NCBI RefSeq assembly: GCF_040549045.1 | Contig: NZ_JBEWTB010000002.1 | Coordinates: 4,080,501 to 4,144,500 of the forward strand | Length of the DNA stretch: 64,000 nt | Reading direction: 5' to 3' | Origin: Endozoicomonas sp. NE40 | GTDB lineage: Bacteria > Pseudomonadota > Gammaproteobacteria > Pseudomonadales > Endozoicomonadaceae | In this document: piece after piece, positions 33,842 through 42,454 of the stretch | Layout of the letters: the number at the start of each line of letters is the position of its first letter | How positions within the stretch are numbered: position 1 is the first letter of the stretch | The notes under the pieces: model-generated | What the model was told of the DNA's origin: nothing | Seen by the model: the letters and a program-made list of their open reading frames with translations, nothing else | The model's database searches: none | Made by a program: the position numbers and the translations under genes

Positions 33842-35053
33842 ATGAAGTTTGTCGATGAAGCCACGATCTGGGTTCAGGCAGGTAAGGGCGGTAACGGTTG
33901 TCTGAGTTTCCGTCGTGAAAAATACATCGCCAAGGGTGGTCCTGACGGTGGTGACGGTGGTGACGGTGGCAGTGTTTACGTAGAAGCCAGGGATGATCTG
34001 AATACGCTGGTGGACTACCGCTATACCCGTCGCTATCAGGCAGAGGCCGGTGCGCCGGGGCGTGGTCGTAATTGCTCCGGTAAAAAAGGTGAAGACATTA
34101 TTCTGCCAGTACCGGTCGGTACGACCGTTGTTGATGACGATACTGAAGAGGTGATCGGTGACCTGATGGAAACCGGTCAGCGCATTATGGTAGCTCACGG
34201 TGGCTGGCATGGTCTGGGTAATACCCGCTTCAAGTCCAGTGTTAACCGCGCGCCCCGCCAGACAACGCCGGGTTCTGAAGGTGAAGCGCGCAACCTGCGT
34301 TTTGAGCTGAAGGTGATTGCGGATGTGGGCCTGCTGGGTATGCCTAACGCCGGTAAGTCGACCTTTATCCGCTCGGTATCCCATGCCAAACCAAAAGTAG
34401 CGAACTATCCGTTCACAACTCTGGTACCTAACCTGGGGGTGGTGAGTGTAGAGAAGCATCGCAGCTTTGTCGTGGCCGATATTCCGGGTCTGATTGAAGG
34501 GGCGGCAGAAGGCGCGGGACTGGGGATTCGTTTTCTGAAGCACCTGTCCCGCTGTCGTGTGCTTCTGCATCTTGTTGATGTCGCGCCTTTTGATGAAACC
34601 GATCCGGTGGAAACCGCCAGGGCCATTGTTAAGGAACTGGAAAGCTTCAGCCCGGCACTGGCAGAGCGTGAACGCTGGCTGGTGTTGAACAAGGTTGACC
34701 TGCTGCCGGAAGATCAGCGTGAGGAAGTGTGCGCCCGGATCATCAAAGAACTGGGCTGGGAAGGTCGTGTGTACCGTACCGCAGCCATTGCCAGCCAGGG
34801 AACTGACCTTTTGTGTCAGGAACTGATGACTTACATCGAAGAGCGTAATCAGGAAGAGGCTCACGACGACAGTATTGCGGCTCAGGAAGAAGAGCATCGC
34901 GTCAAGATGGAAGAAGAAGCCCGCAGTCGTATGCGTGAGGTCGCTGAAGAGCGTCGGCAGAAGCGTCTGGCCCAGAAAATGGCTCAGTTCGAAGACGAGG
35001 ATGACGATGACTTTGATGATGAGGATGATGTAGAGGTATTCTACGCACCTTAA
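33842..35053 (+). CDS. obgE: GTPase Obg (CgtA), 50S assembly factor
   Basis: Essential GTPase in 50S maturation. The glycine-rich Obg domain spans residues ~1-158 (GGPDGGDGGDGG), then the G domain has GMPNAGKST (G1), DIPGLIEGA (G3) and NKVDL (G4), followed by a highly acidic tail (EDEDDDDFDDEDDVE). 403 aa, near E. coli's 390. A strong AGGAGG (33830-33835) precedes ATG 33842. Downstream of rpmA as in most proteobacteria. Confidence 0.96.
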   Translation: MKFVDEATIWVQAGKGGNGCLSFRREKYIAKGGPDGGDGGDGGSVYVEARDDLNTLVDYRYTRRYQAEAGAPGRGRNCSGKKGEDIILPVPVGTTVVDDDTEEVIGDLMETGQRIMVAHGGWHGLGNTRFKSSVNRAPRQTTPGSEGEARNLRFELKVIADVGLLGMPNAGKSTFIRSVSHAKPKVANYPFTTLVPNLGVVSVEKHRSFVVADIPGLIEGAAEGAGLGIRFLKHLSRCRVLLHLVDVAPFDETDPVETARAIVKELESFSPALAERERWLVLNKVDLLPEDQREEVCARIIKELGWEGRVYRTAAIASQGTDLLCQELMTYIEERNQEEAHDDSIAAQEEEHRVKMEEEARSRMREVAEERRQKRLAQKMAQFEDEDDDDFDDEDDVEVFYAP

Positions 35054-35068
35054 CTGTTTTTATAATGG

Positions 35069-35096
35069 CCGCCCTGAACAGGGCGGTTTTTGTTTT
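35069..35096 (+). terminator. Terminator between obgE and proB
   Basis: CCGCCCT...AGGGCGG stem with a 4-nt loop and TTTTTGTTTTT. It ends only 12 nt before the proB start and so overlaps the proB leader. Confidence 0.85.
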
Positions 35097-35107
35097 TAGG
35101 AGAAGGA

Positions 35108-36235
35108 ATGAGTGAGCGAGGCAGGTTGAGTTCGGCAAAGCGCTGGGTGATAAAAATTGGCAGTGCTTTGTTGACCGACGAGGGTCGTGGTCTTGATGTG
35201 GCGCGCATTGATAACTGGGTGACCCAGATGTGCCGTTTGCGACGCAAAGGCGTTGAGATTGTTCTGGTCTCATCCGGTGCAGTGGCCGCCGGAATGGAAA
35301 AGCTGGGGCTGGATGAACGACCGTCTGCCTTGAATGAACTTCAGGCAGCGGCAGCGGTCGGACAGGCAAGGCTGGTACAGGTCTGGGAGGAAAGCTTTCA
35401 GAAACATGGTCTTCAACCTGCACAGGTGCTGCTGACCCACGCTGATCACAGTAATCGCCAGCGCTATCTGAATGCTCGCAGTACACTGAATACCCTGCTT
35501 GATATGGGTGTCGTGCCGGTGGTGAATGAAAACGATACCGTAGCCACTGAAGAGGTTCGGTTTGGCGACAACGATACTCTGGGAGCGCTGGTGGCGAATC
35601 TGGTTGAGGCGGATATGCTGGTGCTGATGACGGATCAGGACGGTTTGTTTACGGCCGATCCGCGCAAAGACCCCGGCGCAACGCTTGTCGATAATGTCCG
35701 GGCGAAGGACAGGCAGCTGGATGCCATGGCCGGTGCTGGCAGTGGTCGTCTGGGGCGTGGTGGAATGCAGACCAAGCTGCGTGCCGCCCGTCAGGCTGCG
35801 GCTTCCGGTGCAGCCACCGTGATTGTGGGCGGGCGCATGGAGTCAGTGATCGAACGGCTCTATGCAGAAGAAGCGCTGGGAACGCTACTGTTGCCGGATC
35901 ATGAACGAATGGCAGCCCGTAAGCAGTGGCTGCAGGGGCATATGCAGACTTCTGGCGAACTGGTCCTGGATGCGGGGGCTGTTAATGTTCTGGTGTCAAA
36001 GGGCAAAAGTCTTCTGCCTGTCGGTGTTCAGGAGGTCCGTGGTTCGTTTCTGCGGGGGGAAATGGTGGCCTGTCTGGATGAGTCCGGTCGTGAGGTGGCG
36101 AGAGGGCTGGTTAACTATGGTGACAAGGATGCCCGTAAAATTATTGGTAAGCCCAGTGAGCTGATCGGTGAGCTGCTAGGCTACTCTGGCGAACCTGAAC
36201 TGTTGCACAGGAATAATATGGTGCTTGCCGGTTGA
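35108..36235 (+). CDS. proB: Glutamate 5-kinase
   Basis: First enzyme of proline synthesis. The amino-acid kinase domain covers residues ~10-260 (VIKIGSALL, VSSGAVAAGM, NENDTVAT, DQDGLFTADPR), and a PUA domain follows (~280-370). 375 aa (E. coli 367). AGGAGAAGG precedes ATG 35108. proA is not adjacent; obgE-proB linkage is common in gammaproteobacteria. Confidence 0.96.
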   Translation: MSERGRLSSAKRWVIKIGSALLTDEGRGLDVARIDNWVTQMCRLRRKGVEIVLVSSGAVAAGMEKLGLDERPSALNELQAAAAVGQARLVQVWEESFQKHGLQPAQVLLTHADHSNRQRYLNARSTLNTLLDMGVVPVVNENDTVATEEVRFGDNDTLGALVANLVEADMLVLMTDQDGLFTADPRKDPGATLVDNVRAKDRQLDAMAGAGSGRLGRGGMQTKLRAARQAAASGAATVIVGGRMESVIERLYAEEALGTLLLPDHERMAARKQWLQGHMQTSGELVLDAGAVNVLVSKGKSLLPVGVQEVRGSFLRGEMVACLDESGREVARGLVNYGDKDARKIIGKPSELIGELLGYSGEPELLHRNNMVLAG

Positions 36236-36248
36236 GTAGGATGAATCA

Positions 36249-37556
36249 CTAATGCCATCCCATCAGCCAGTACAGAAACCGGTAAAGCAGGTTGGGTGAA
36301 GGTGGGGCAGTCTCGGGTGTTGCTCCCGGGTCTTCCTCATTCGATGAAGATGAGTTCAGGTCATCCTGCTCTGTCACTTGTTGGCTGCTGTGAGCAGTTT
36401 CCGGGGCAGGGTGGCTGCTATCGTTGTCATCAGGAGCGGTAGAGCTGGATGCACCATGGTTGATTTTATGGTGATGAGTGATGCTTTTGACACCTTTTGG
36501 GTGAACTCCGTGAACCTGACCTGTTGTTGATGTGTGATGAGAGGTTGTTTTTCTTTTTTTATGGAACTTACGCCTTGTTTCTTTATTTTTAGGAATTTCA
36601 GCTTGTTTTCTCTCTCCTTCAGCTGTTACCCAGCGCAAGAGGACATTTTCGGCAACTCCATGACGCACTTTAGTAAAAGTAACCTCTATTGATCCGGGTC
36701 GAACATTGCCCATCATTTCAAAGTCCTCTCGTGTCAGTTCTATTACAGTATCTTCTCCCTTTTTTTCTTCTATTGGCTGGTGGGGATTGTTGTTCCTTCT
36801 GGCACTCTTTTTTTGCTTCCCTTCTCTTCTTGCTTTTGCTGCAGCTTGTTTGCTTTGTTGTGAGGTTTGAGTTTTTTTTGGTTTTCTTCCGTCAGGTGGC
36901 GATTTTTCTCCACCGGCAAAGCACCAGCAAAACTCTTGTCTTTGAGGCATGAATATAGAACTCAGGCATTGACTCTTAATGACCGAGAGTGTTTCAAGGT
37001 TTGCATCCTGATAGGCTGTTTTTGCGGGTGCTTCTGATCCGAAAAATTGCCTGCATAGAGTTTGTATCTGACTTCTTGTACTGGCTTGATTGGATAGACT
37101 TGCAGTTATGACAGTGTCGCAGTCTTTTATTTTGTCGCATGGCGCAGGTTGAGTCTGCTGGCAGTTGTCATCATTGCACAGGGATACGTCAAATGCTTTG
37201 TCAGGTGAGAGGCTTTGAGCCGAGGTAAACTCAACCTTTGGTTGGTCTGCATAGGGGATGATGACCAGAGTGGTCTCTTCCCAGTCAGTGTAGGTCAGGG
37301 CATTTTGCTCTGATATGGGAATCAGCGGCGCTGTGCTGGTTGGGGTTAGTCTGATTTCAGGTGCATCCAGGGCATTTTGCAACCTTGTTGTAAGTTGGTA
37401 ATTAAGATCCTTATAGGGACGGGGCTCAGTTGTGGCAGCGGAGGTTATTGAGAAAGTGACAGATACCAGAAAAAGTATTATTTCAGGAAAAAAGAGTTTT
37501 GTTTGTTCGTTCGCTGTTTGGGTTATATGGTCATTATTGTTGTGATTTAAATGCAT
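36249..37556 (-). CDS. Uncharacterised exported protein
   Basis: I recognise no family. The 435-aa protein begins with a polar stretch then a hydrophobic segment (LFFPEIILFLVSVTF) ending near SAA, consistent with export. The first 200 residues contain several Cys (CNDDNC, CDKIKDC, CRQFF, CWCF) that could form disulfides. A middle region is very Lys/Arg/Gln-rich (KQAAAKARREGKQKK), and the C-terminal 100 residues are Ser/Thr/His-rich and end in a short hydrophobic tail (LLYRFLYWLMGWH). I chose ATG 37556; the frame extends 25 codons upstream. It lies between proB and rpsT, convergent with proB. Probably lineage-specific. Confidence 0.6.
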   Translation of the reverse strand: MHLNHNNNDHITQTANEQTKLFFPEIILFLVSVTFSITSAATTEPRPYKDLNYQLTTRLQNALDAPEIRLTPTSTAPLIPISEQNALTYTDWEETTLVIIPYADQPKVEFTSAQSLSPDKAFDVSLCNDDNCQQTQPAPCDKIKDCDTVITASLSNQASTRSQIQTLCRQFFGSEAPAKTAYQDANLETLSVIKSQCLSSIFMPQRQEFCWCFAGGEKSPPDGRKPKKTQTSQQSKQAAAKARREGKQKKSARRNNNPHQPIEEKKGEDTVIELTREDFEMMGNVRPGSIEVTFTKVRHGVAENVLLRWVTAEGERKQAEIPKNKETRRKFHKKRKTTSHHTSTTGQVHGVHPKGVKSITHHHKINHGASSSTAPDDNDSSHPAPETAHSSQQVTEQDDLNSSSSNEEDPGATPETAPPSPNLLYRFLYWLMGWH

Positions 37557-37757
37557 TTTGCCCCGGCACCCCTTAGAAGCACATAAACACGGACACAGTG
37601 TAGTTGAGAGTTCTGGAATCGGAAGGGTCAATAAGATATGAGCTGTAAGCAGGAAACTGACAGGGAGCGAGAATCAGGTGACATTTTTAAGAATGCGGGT
37701 AAGGCAGGGCATAAAGCCCTGTCTTACAAAATCTTTCTGAGTAAAAACTCTCAGAAA

Positions 37758-38025
37758 TTACGCAGACAGGGCTTTAACCTGAGCGTTCAGACGGCTCTTG
37801 TGACGAGCGGCCTTGTTCTTGTGGATGATACCTTTGTCGGCCATACGGTCGATAACAGGTACAGCTGCAGCGTATTCAGCTTTAGCCAGTTCAACGTCCT
37901 TAGCTTCGATAGCGCGTACTACTTTCTTGATGGAAGTACGAACCATGGAACGCAGGGAAGCGTTGTGAACACGACGGGTTTTCAGCCTGACGGGCGCGCT
38001 TTTTAGCAGATGGAGAGTTAGCCAT
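37758..38025 (-). CDS. rpsT: 30S ribosomal protein S20, frameshifted in this sequence
   Basis: S20 reading is split over two frames. From ATG 38025 one frame gives MANSPSAKKRARQAE, the canonical S20 start; the rest (SMVRTSIKKVVRAIEAKD...) is in the next frame and ends at 37758. On the coding strand the join reads GAAAACCCGTCG; removing one C gives E-N-R-R-V-H-N-A-S-L and a continuous 88-aa protein (E. coli 87). The extra base lies in plus-strand positions 37976-37978. Because S20 is normally present in every bacterium and the rest is perfect, a sequence error is more likely than a true pseudogene. It is divergent from murJ, as in E. coli. Confidence 0.9.
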
Positions 38026-38323
38026 TCTGGTGCTCCTAAAATCGAATGTGTGTACTGTATTCAATTGCAGGGCGGCTTCGGGCACCCTGTGATTGGAGTA
38101 TGGAGTTGCCGCAGTTACTGGAAGGTGGCTCCCGGGCAAGAGAACCTTTCAGTGCCATACCCATACAGTCAAGTCGCCGAATCATGCCGTGTCGGGCTGC
38201 TGTTGTCAATACGGCGTCCTGCCTGAGCTTGACTGTATAGTCCCTATCCCTCCATCATCTGGTGTAAGGTGGGAGTTATCGTTAATATCGATGCCTTTTC
38301 TGAACCTGGTATTGAGCCCCTGA
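38026..38323. promoter_or_regulatory. Divergent rpsT/murJ promoter region with inverted repeat
   Basis: 298 bp without a gene. It holds an 11-bp perfect inverted repeat, ATACAGTCAAG (38163-38173) and CTTGACTGTAT (38228-38238), with a 54-bp spacing. Each arm includes TTGACT, a plausible -35 element pointing outward, but I see no clear -10 partner for either. Confidence 0.4.
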
Positions 38324-39895
38324 ATGTCTGAACAACCCTCTGATAATGATATAAAGCAGCCACGCTCCCACAGCTTGCTGAGATCCAGTCTGGTGGTAGG
38401 CGTTATGACCATGATGTCCCGGGTACTGGGGCTGGTTCGTGACGTGGTGGTGGCTGGCTATTTTGGCTCGTCCATGGCAGCGGACGCTTTTTTTGTCGCT
38501 TTCAAAATTCCCAACTTTCTCAGGCGGCTGTTTGCCGAAGGCGCTTTTTCCCAGGCATTTGTGCCGGTTTTGTCGGAATATCGCACCACCAAACCCTTTG
38601 ATGAAGTCCGTATTCTGGTCAGCCGTGTCAGCGGTACACTGGCTGGCACGCTGTTGATGGTCACCGTTCTTTGTATGCTGGGTTCGCCATTGCTGATTCG
38701 CCTGTTTGCGCCGGGCTTTATTGATGAGCCGGAAAAGCTGGCGCTGGCTGGCAGTATGCTGCGCATCACCTTTCCTTATTTGCTGCTGATTTCGCTGACG
38801 GCTCTGGCTGGCGGGATTCTTAACAGTTTCAGCCGTTTTGCTGTGCCTGCCTTTACGCCGGTTCTGTTGAATCTCAGCCTTATTGGCTCAACTCTGCTGC
38901 TTACCCCTTACTTTGCCGAGCCGGTGATGGCGCTGGCGTGGGGCGTTGTGATCGCAGGTGTCTCCCAGCTGCTGTTGCAGCTGCCGTTCCTGATGCAGAT
39001 CCGTTTGCTGCCTTTGCCGCGCTGGGATCGTCAGCATGAAGGGGTGCGACGCATCATGAAGCTGATGATTCCGGCTCTGTTTGGTGTGTCCGTCAGTCAG
39101 ATCAACCTGTTGCTGGATACAGTGCTGGCTTCGTTTCTGCAAACCGGCAGTGTCTCCTGGTTGTATTATTCCGATCGTCTGTCAGAACTGCCTCTGGGGG
39201 TGTTTGGTATCGCCATTGCGACGGTGATTCTGCCCAGCCTGTCCCGTAAACACGCCGATGACTCGAAAGACCAGTTTTCCAGAACGCTGGACTGGGCGAT
39301 TCGTCTGGTGCTGTTGATTGGTATTCCTGCCGGTGTTGCACTGTTTATTCTGGCTGAACCGTTGATTGCGACCCTGTTTCATTACGGTGAAATGCAGGAT
39401 CGGGATGTGATTATGGCCGGTATGAGTCTGCAGGCTTATTCACTGGGGTTGGTGGCCTTTATGCTGATCAAGGTGCTGGCGCCGGGTTACTTTGCCCGTC
39501 AGGACACGAAGACTCCGGTACAGATTGCTATTAAGGCCATGGTCGCCAATATGGTGTTTAACCTGATGCTGGTGTTCTGGCTGCAGCATGTGGGTCTGGC
39601 ACTGGCGACGGCTATGTCAGCCTTTTTGAATGCCAGCCTGCTGTTCCTGGGGCTTAAGAAAACAGGGGTCTTCAAACCCCAGACAGGTTGGTGGCTTTAT
39701 GCTTTCCGGCTGCTGTTTGCCAATGTGGTGATGGCTGCTGTTCTGCTGCTGATGGAAGGCGATGTTCAGCAATGGCTGGACTGGTCGCTTTGGCAGCGTG
39801 TCAGTCAGATGTCGTTAACCGTTGTGTCGGGTCTGGCCGCTTATGGGTTGAGCTTGCTGGTTGTCGGTGTTCGCCCGTCGCAGTTCAGGCACTAA
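38324..39895 (+). CDS. murJ: Lipid II flippase MurJ
   Basis: Polytopic MOP-family protein of 523 aa (E. coli 511) with about 14 hydrophobic segments. It shows the family blocks RVLGLVRDVVVAGYFG, DAFFVAFKIPNFLRRLFAEGAF and later APGYFARQDTKTPV. It flips lipid II to the periplasmic face for peptidoglycan synthesis. Starts ATG 38324. In related genomes ribF and ileS follow; here the convergent bhc genes follow, marking the left border of the catabolic island. Confidence 0.95.
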   Translation: MSEQPSDNDIKQPRSHSLLRSSLVVGVMTMMSRVLGLVRDVVVAGYFGSSMAADAFFVAFKIPNFLRRLFAEGAFSQAFVPVLSEYRTTKPFDEVRILVSRVSGTLAGTLLMVTVLCMLGSPLLIRLFAPGFIDEPEKLALAGSMLRITFPYLLLISLTALAGGILNSFSRFAVPAFTPVLLNLSLIGSTLLLTPYFAEPVMALAWGVVIAGVSQLLLQLPFLMQIRLLPLPRWDRQHEGVRRIMKLMIPALFGVSVSQINLLLDTVLASFLQTGSVSWLYYSDRLSELPLGVFGIAIATVILPSLSRKHADDSKDQFSRTLDWAIRLVLLIGIPAGVALFILAEPLIATLFHYGEMQDRDVIMAGMSLQAYSLGLVAFMLIKVLAPGYFARQDTKTPVQIAIKAMVANMVFNLMLVFWLQHVGLALATAMSAFLNASLLFLGLKKTGVFKPQTGWWLYAFRLLFANVVMAAVLLLMEGDVQQWLDWSLWQRVSQMSLTVVSGLAAYGLSLLVVGVRPSQFRH

Positions 39896-40175
39896 AATTC
39901 AGGGTGGTGGTGAGAGCTGCCACCCTATTGTTCTGATTGTATTACTCCAGCATTGTGTTGGATTACCTTGCATATCAATTATCATTAATGCCAGGTCAGG
40001 CGATGCGTTTGCCTGAATGAAATCAATGCTGTTAGCTGTGGTAAGCGTGTATATCAATAGCAGAGATAGGCCCACGGAAAATACGTCTGTCAAAGCGGTA
40101 TGAATTTTAACTGCCAGGCCAGAGGTTACCGTCCGGCCTGGAAAGGAAAGTGTGATATTTCTGTGGCGGGGCTTT
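39896..40175. other. Non-coding gap between murJ and bhcD
   Basis: 280 bp between convergent genes. I see no strong terminator, RNA or repeat. Confidence 0.5.
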
Positions 40176-41168
40176 TTATAATTCCAGAATCTGCGCCTTA
40201 TTTTCAGAAACAGCCAGTTCTGCTGCAACCGAGGCGACAGCCAGGTCTTGTAAACCAACACCGGTACCGTCGAATAATGTAATATCTTCGTCGCTGGTAC
40301 GTCCGGGTTTAGCATTATTGATCACATCGCCAATAGGCACGATATCGGTTTCCCTGATCAACCCGCTGGCAATGGCATGCTGTGCTTCACCCAAAGTCAC
40401 CGATTGGACGACTTCATCCGTAAACACTCTGGCTCTGGCAAATAATCTGGGATCGACTTCCTGTTTCCCTACTGTGTCCGTTCCCATGCAGGCAATGTGG
40501 GTGCCGGGTTTAACCCAGTCGCTGTCAAGCAACGCTTCAAATGCAGAAGTAATGGTGATAATCACATCAGACCGGGCGCATAGCTCTTTACGGTCCACTG
40601 TTTCGAAAGGCAGGGACAACTCTTCGCACACTGCCGCCAGTCTGGGCAGTGTTTCCGGGTGAAGGTTCCAGGCGACGACGCTTTCGAAGTCGCGTTGCTC
40701 CAGAGCGGCTCTCAGTTGAAAGGTGGACTGATGACCGGCTCCCACCATGCCAAGCACTTTAGCGTCTTTACGGGCCAGGTGAGCAATGGATACCGCCGAT
40801 GAAGCCGCAGTTCGCAAGGCGGTGAGGTAGTTACCGCCCACCAGGGATTTTAGTCTGCCGGTATCCGGGTCAAATAAAACCACCGTTGACTGGTGGTTGG
40901 TTAAATTCAGTCGGGTATTGCCTGGCCAGTAGCCGCCTGACTTCAGACCTAGTACTTTGCCTTCACGGTCAAAGCCGGATTTAAAGCCATATAACGCATC
41001 AGCATGGCCAATCGCTTCGCGAACGACCGGGAAATTGTAGGCATTTTGTTTAGCCATGGCTGCGAACACATTTTCGACAGCGGTAAAGGCATCCTGACGC
41101 CCTATTACTTGTTCGCAGACGGCTTCAGATACAACGGTGACAGCGTTGCCCTGGTCGGATACGGGCAT
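40176..41168 (-). CDS. bhcD: Iminosuccinate reductase BhcD (ornithine cyclodeaminase/mu-crystallin family)
   Basis: 330-aa member of the ornithine cyclodeaminase/mu-crystallin family, with the Rossmann motif VLGMVGAGHQS (GxGxxS-type) near residue 140 and ALRTAASSAVS before it. In Paracoccus the BhcD member of this family reduces iminosuccinate to L-aspartate with NADH, the last reductive step of the beta-hydroxyaspartate cycle. The functional call rests on its position last in a bhcB-bhcC-bhcD run in the same order as the Paracoccus operon. AGGAGA precedes ATG 41168. An alternative is an ordinary OCD or alanine dehydrogenase, less likely in this context. Confidence 0.85.
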   Translation of the reverse strand: MPVSDQGNAVTVVSEAVCEQVIGRQDAFTAVENVFAAMAKQNAYNFPVVREAIGHADALYGFKSGFDREGKVLGLKSGGYWPGNTRLNLTNHQSTVVLFDPDTGRLKSLVGGNYLTALRTAASSAVSIAHLARKDAKVLGMVGAGHQSTFQLRAALEQRDFESVVAWNLHPETLPRLAAVCEELSLPFETVDRKELCARSDVIITITSAFEALLDSDWVKPGTHIACMGTDTVGKQEVDPRLFARARVFTDEVVQSVTLGEAQHAIASGLIRETDIVPIGDVINNAKPGRTSDEDITLFDGTGVGLQDLAVASVAAELAVSENKAQILEL

Positions 41169-41223
41169 GAGGTTTCTCCTGAGACTTTATTAAAATTTTC
41201 GGAATTTTTTAAAAAGGGGAAGT

Positions 41224-41244
41224 CTCCCCGGCACTGCCGGGGAG
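41224..41244 (-). other. Strong hairpin between bhcC and bhcD
   Basis: CTCCCCGGC-ACT-GCCGGGGAG, a 9-bp G+C-rich stem with 3-nt loop within the 87-nt gap. On the minus strand a CCCCTTTTT stretch follows about 12 nt later, so it may be a partial terminator or an mRNA-stabilising structure that lowers bhcD expression. Confidence 0.6.
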
Positions 41245-41255
41245 GGTGTGATCAA

Positions 41256-42404
41256 TCAGTAGCCTTTACCACGGGCTGAGACCGGCCACAGGGTTTCTAC
41301 GATTCCGTTGCGAACTCCAACGTAATAGTCGTGAACATTGCAGGTTGGGTCACAGTGGCCAGGCACAAGCTTGAGCTTGTCATTAACCTTTAATACGCCT
41401 TCAGGGTCTGAAATGATGCCGTGTTCATCAGAACACTTGATATATTCCACATCATCACGGCCAAAGACATAGGGCAGGCCACTGTCGACAGACTGTGCTT
41501 TCAGCCCGGCATCGCAAATGGCTTTGTCTGCCTTGGTATGGCTCATGACGGATGTCAGTATGAACAGAGAGTTTTCAAACTCGGAAATTTTTTCGCCTTT
41601 TTCATCATGGATACGCTGATAGTCAGCATCCATAAACGCGTAAGAACCACACTGTAATTCGTTGAAAACGCCTGAGTTTCCTTCAAAGTAGTAAGAGCCG
41701 GTACCACCACCTCCGACAATATCGCATTCAAGCCCTTCGGCTTTCAGCATGTCTATTGTGCGAGCGACCATGCCAACAGCGATGTCTATTTTTTCTTTGC
41801 GCTCATTGTAACTTTCCAGGTGTTGCATGGCGCCCTGGTAAGCCTGAATACCGGCAAAGGTTAAGCCGGGTGTCGCGGCAATGGCTTTGGCAATGTCTAC
41901 AACGGGTTGTCCTTCACTGACACCGCAGCGACCTGCGCCGCAATCAATCTCAACCAGACATTCCAGTTGTGTGTCGTATTTATTAACAGCAGCGGCCAGC
42001 TGGGCGACATTCTCAATATCATCCACACAAACGATTGTGCGGGCGCCAAGTTTTGGTAAACGTGCTAAACGATCGATCTTGGCCGGGTCACGCACCTGGT
42101 TGGAGACCAGGATATCTTTTATACCACCACGGGCGAATACTTCAGCTTCTGATACTTTCTGGCAGCAGACGCCACAACTGTCCCCCAGTTTTTCCTGTAA
42201 CAGTGCGATATCAACGGACTTATGCATTTTGCCATGCACCCGATGGCGCACCCCCATGCTTTTAGCGTATTGCCCCATGGTGATGATATTACGTTCCAGT
42301 GCATCCAGGTCCAGTATCAGGCAGGGGGTCTGAATATCGGTCTCTGCCATGCCGGGAACTGCCGGAACATCGTAGCCTACTTCCAGATCGTTTGTTGTTG
42401 TCAT
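41256..42404 (-). CDS. bhcC: beta-Hydroxyaspartate aldolase BhcC (D-threonine aldolase family)
   Basis: 382-aa fold-type III PLP enzyme. It closely follows the Paracoccus 3-hydroxyaspartate aldolase as I recall it: VGYDVPAVPGM start, QTPCLILDLDALERNI, VHGKMHKSVD (PLP Lys within HGKMHKS), GGGGTGSYYFE, the metal-binding GHCDPTCNVHD and the terminal PVSARGKGY. It condenses glycine and glyoxylate to (2R,3S)-beta-hydroxyaspartate. ATG 42404 follows TTGGAG; the TTG four codons earlier is part of that site. It lies 50 nt after bhcB on the same strand. Confidence 0.93.
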   Translation of the reverse strand: MTTTNDLEVGYDVPAVPGMAETDIQTPCLILDLDALERNIITMGQYAKSMGVRHRVHGKMHKSVDIALLQEKLGDSCGVCCQKVSEAEVFARGGIKDILVSNQVRDPAKIDRLARLPKLGARTIVCVDDIENVAQLAAAVNKYDTQLECLVEIDCGAGRCGVSEGQPVVDIAKAIAATPGLTFAGIQAYQGAMQHLESYNERKEKIDIAVGMVARTIDMLKAEGLECDIVGGGGTGSYYFEGNSGVFNELQCGSYAFMDADYQRIHDEKGEKISEFENSLFILTSVMSHTKADKAICDAGLKAQSVDSGLPYVFGRDDVEYIKCSDEHGIISDPEGVLKVNDKLKLVPGHCDPTCNVHDYYVGVRNGIVETLWPVSARGKGY

Positions 42405-42454
42405 AGTTTTCTCCAAAAGTGTCCTTCTAAAAGTATTTTTTTCAGCATTCCGTT

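Noticed and set aside
33794..34897. 367-aa frame opposite obgE
   Set aside because: Antisense to a complete Obg with all GTPase motifs; long because of Obg codon pattern.
37706..37757. Hairpins downstream of rpsT as its terminator
   Set aside because: CAGGGC/GCCCTG and CTGAG/CTCAG stems exist but lack a T run on the coding strand; too weak to list.
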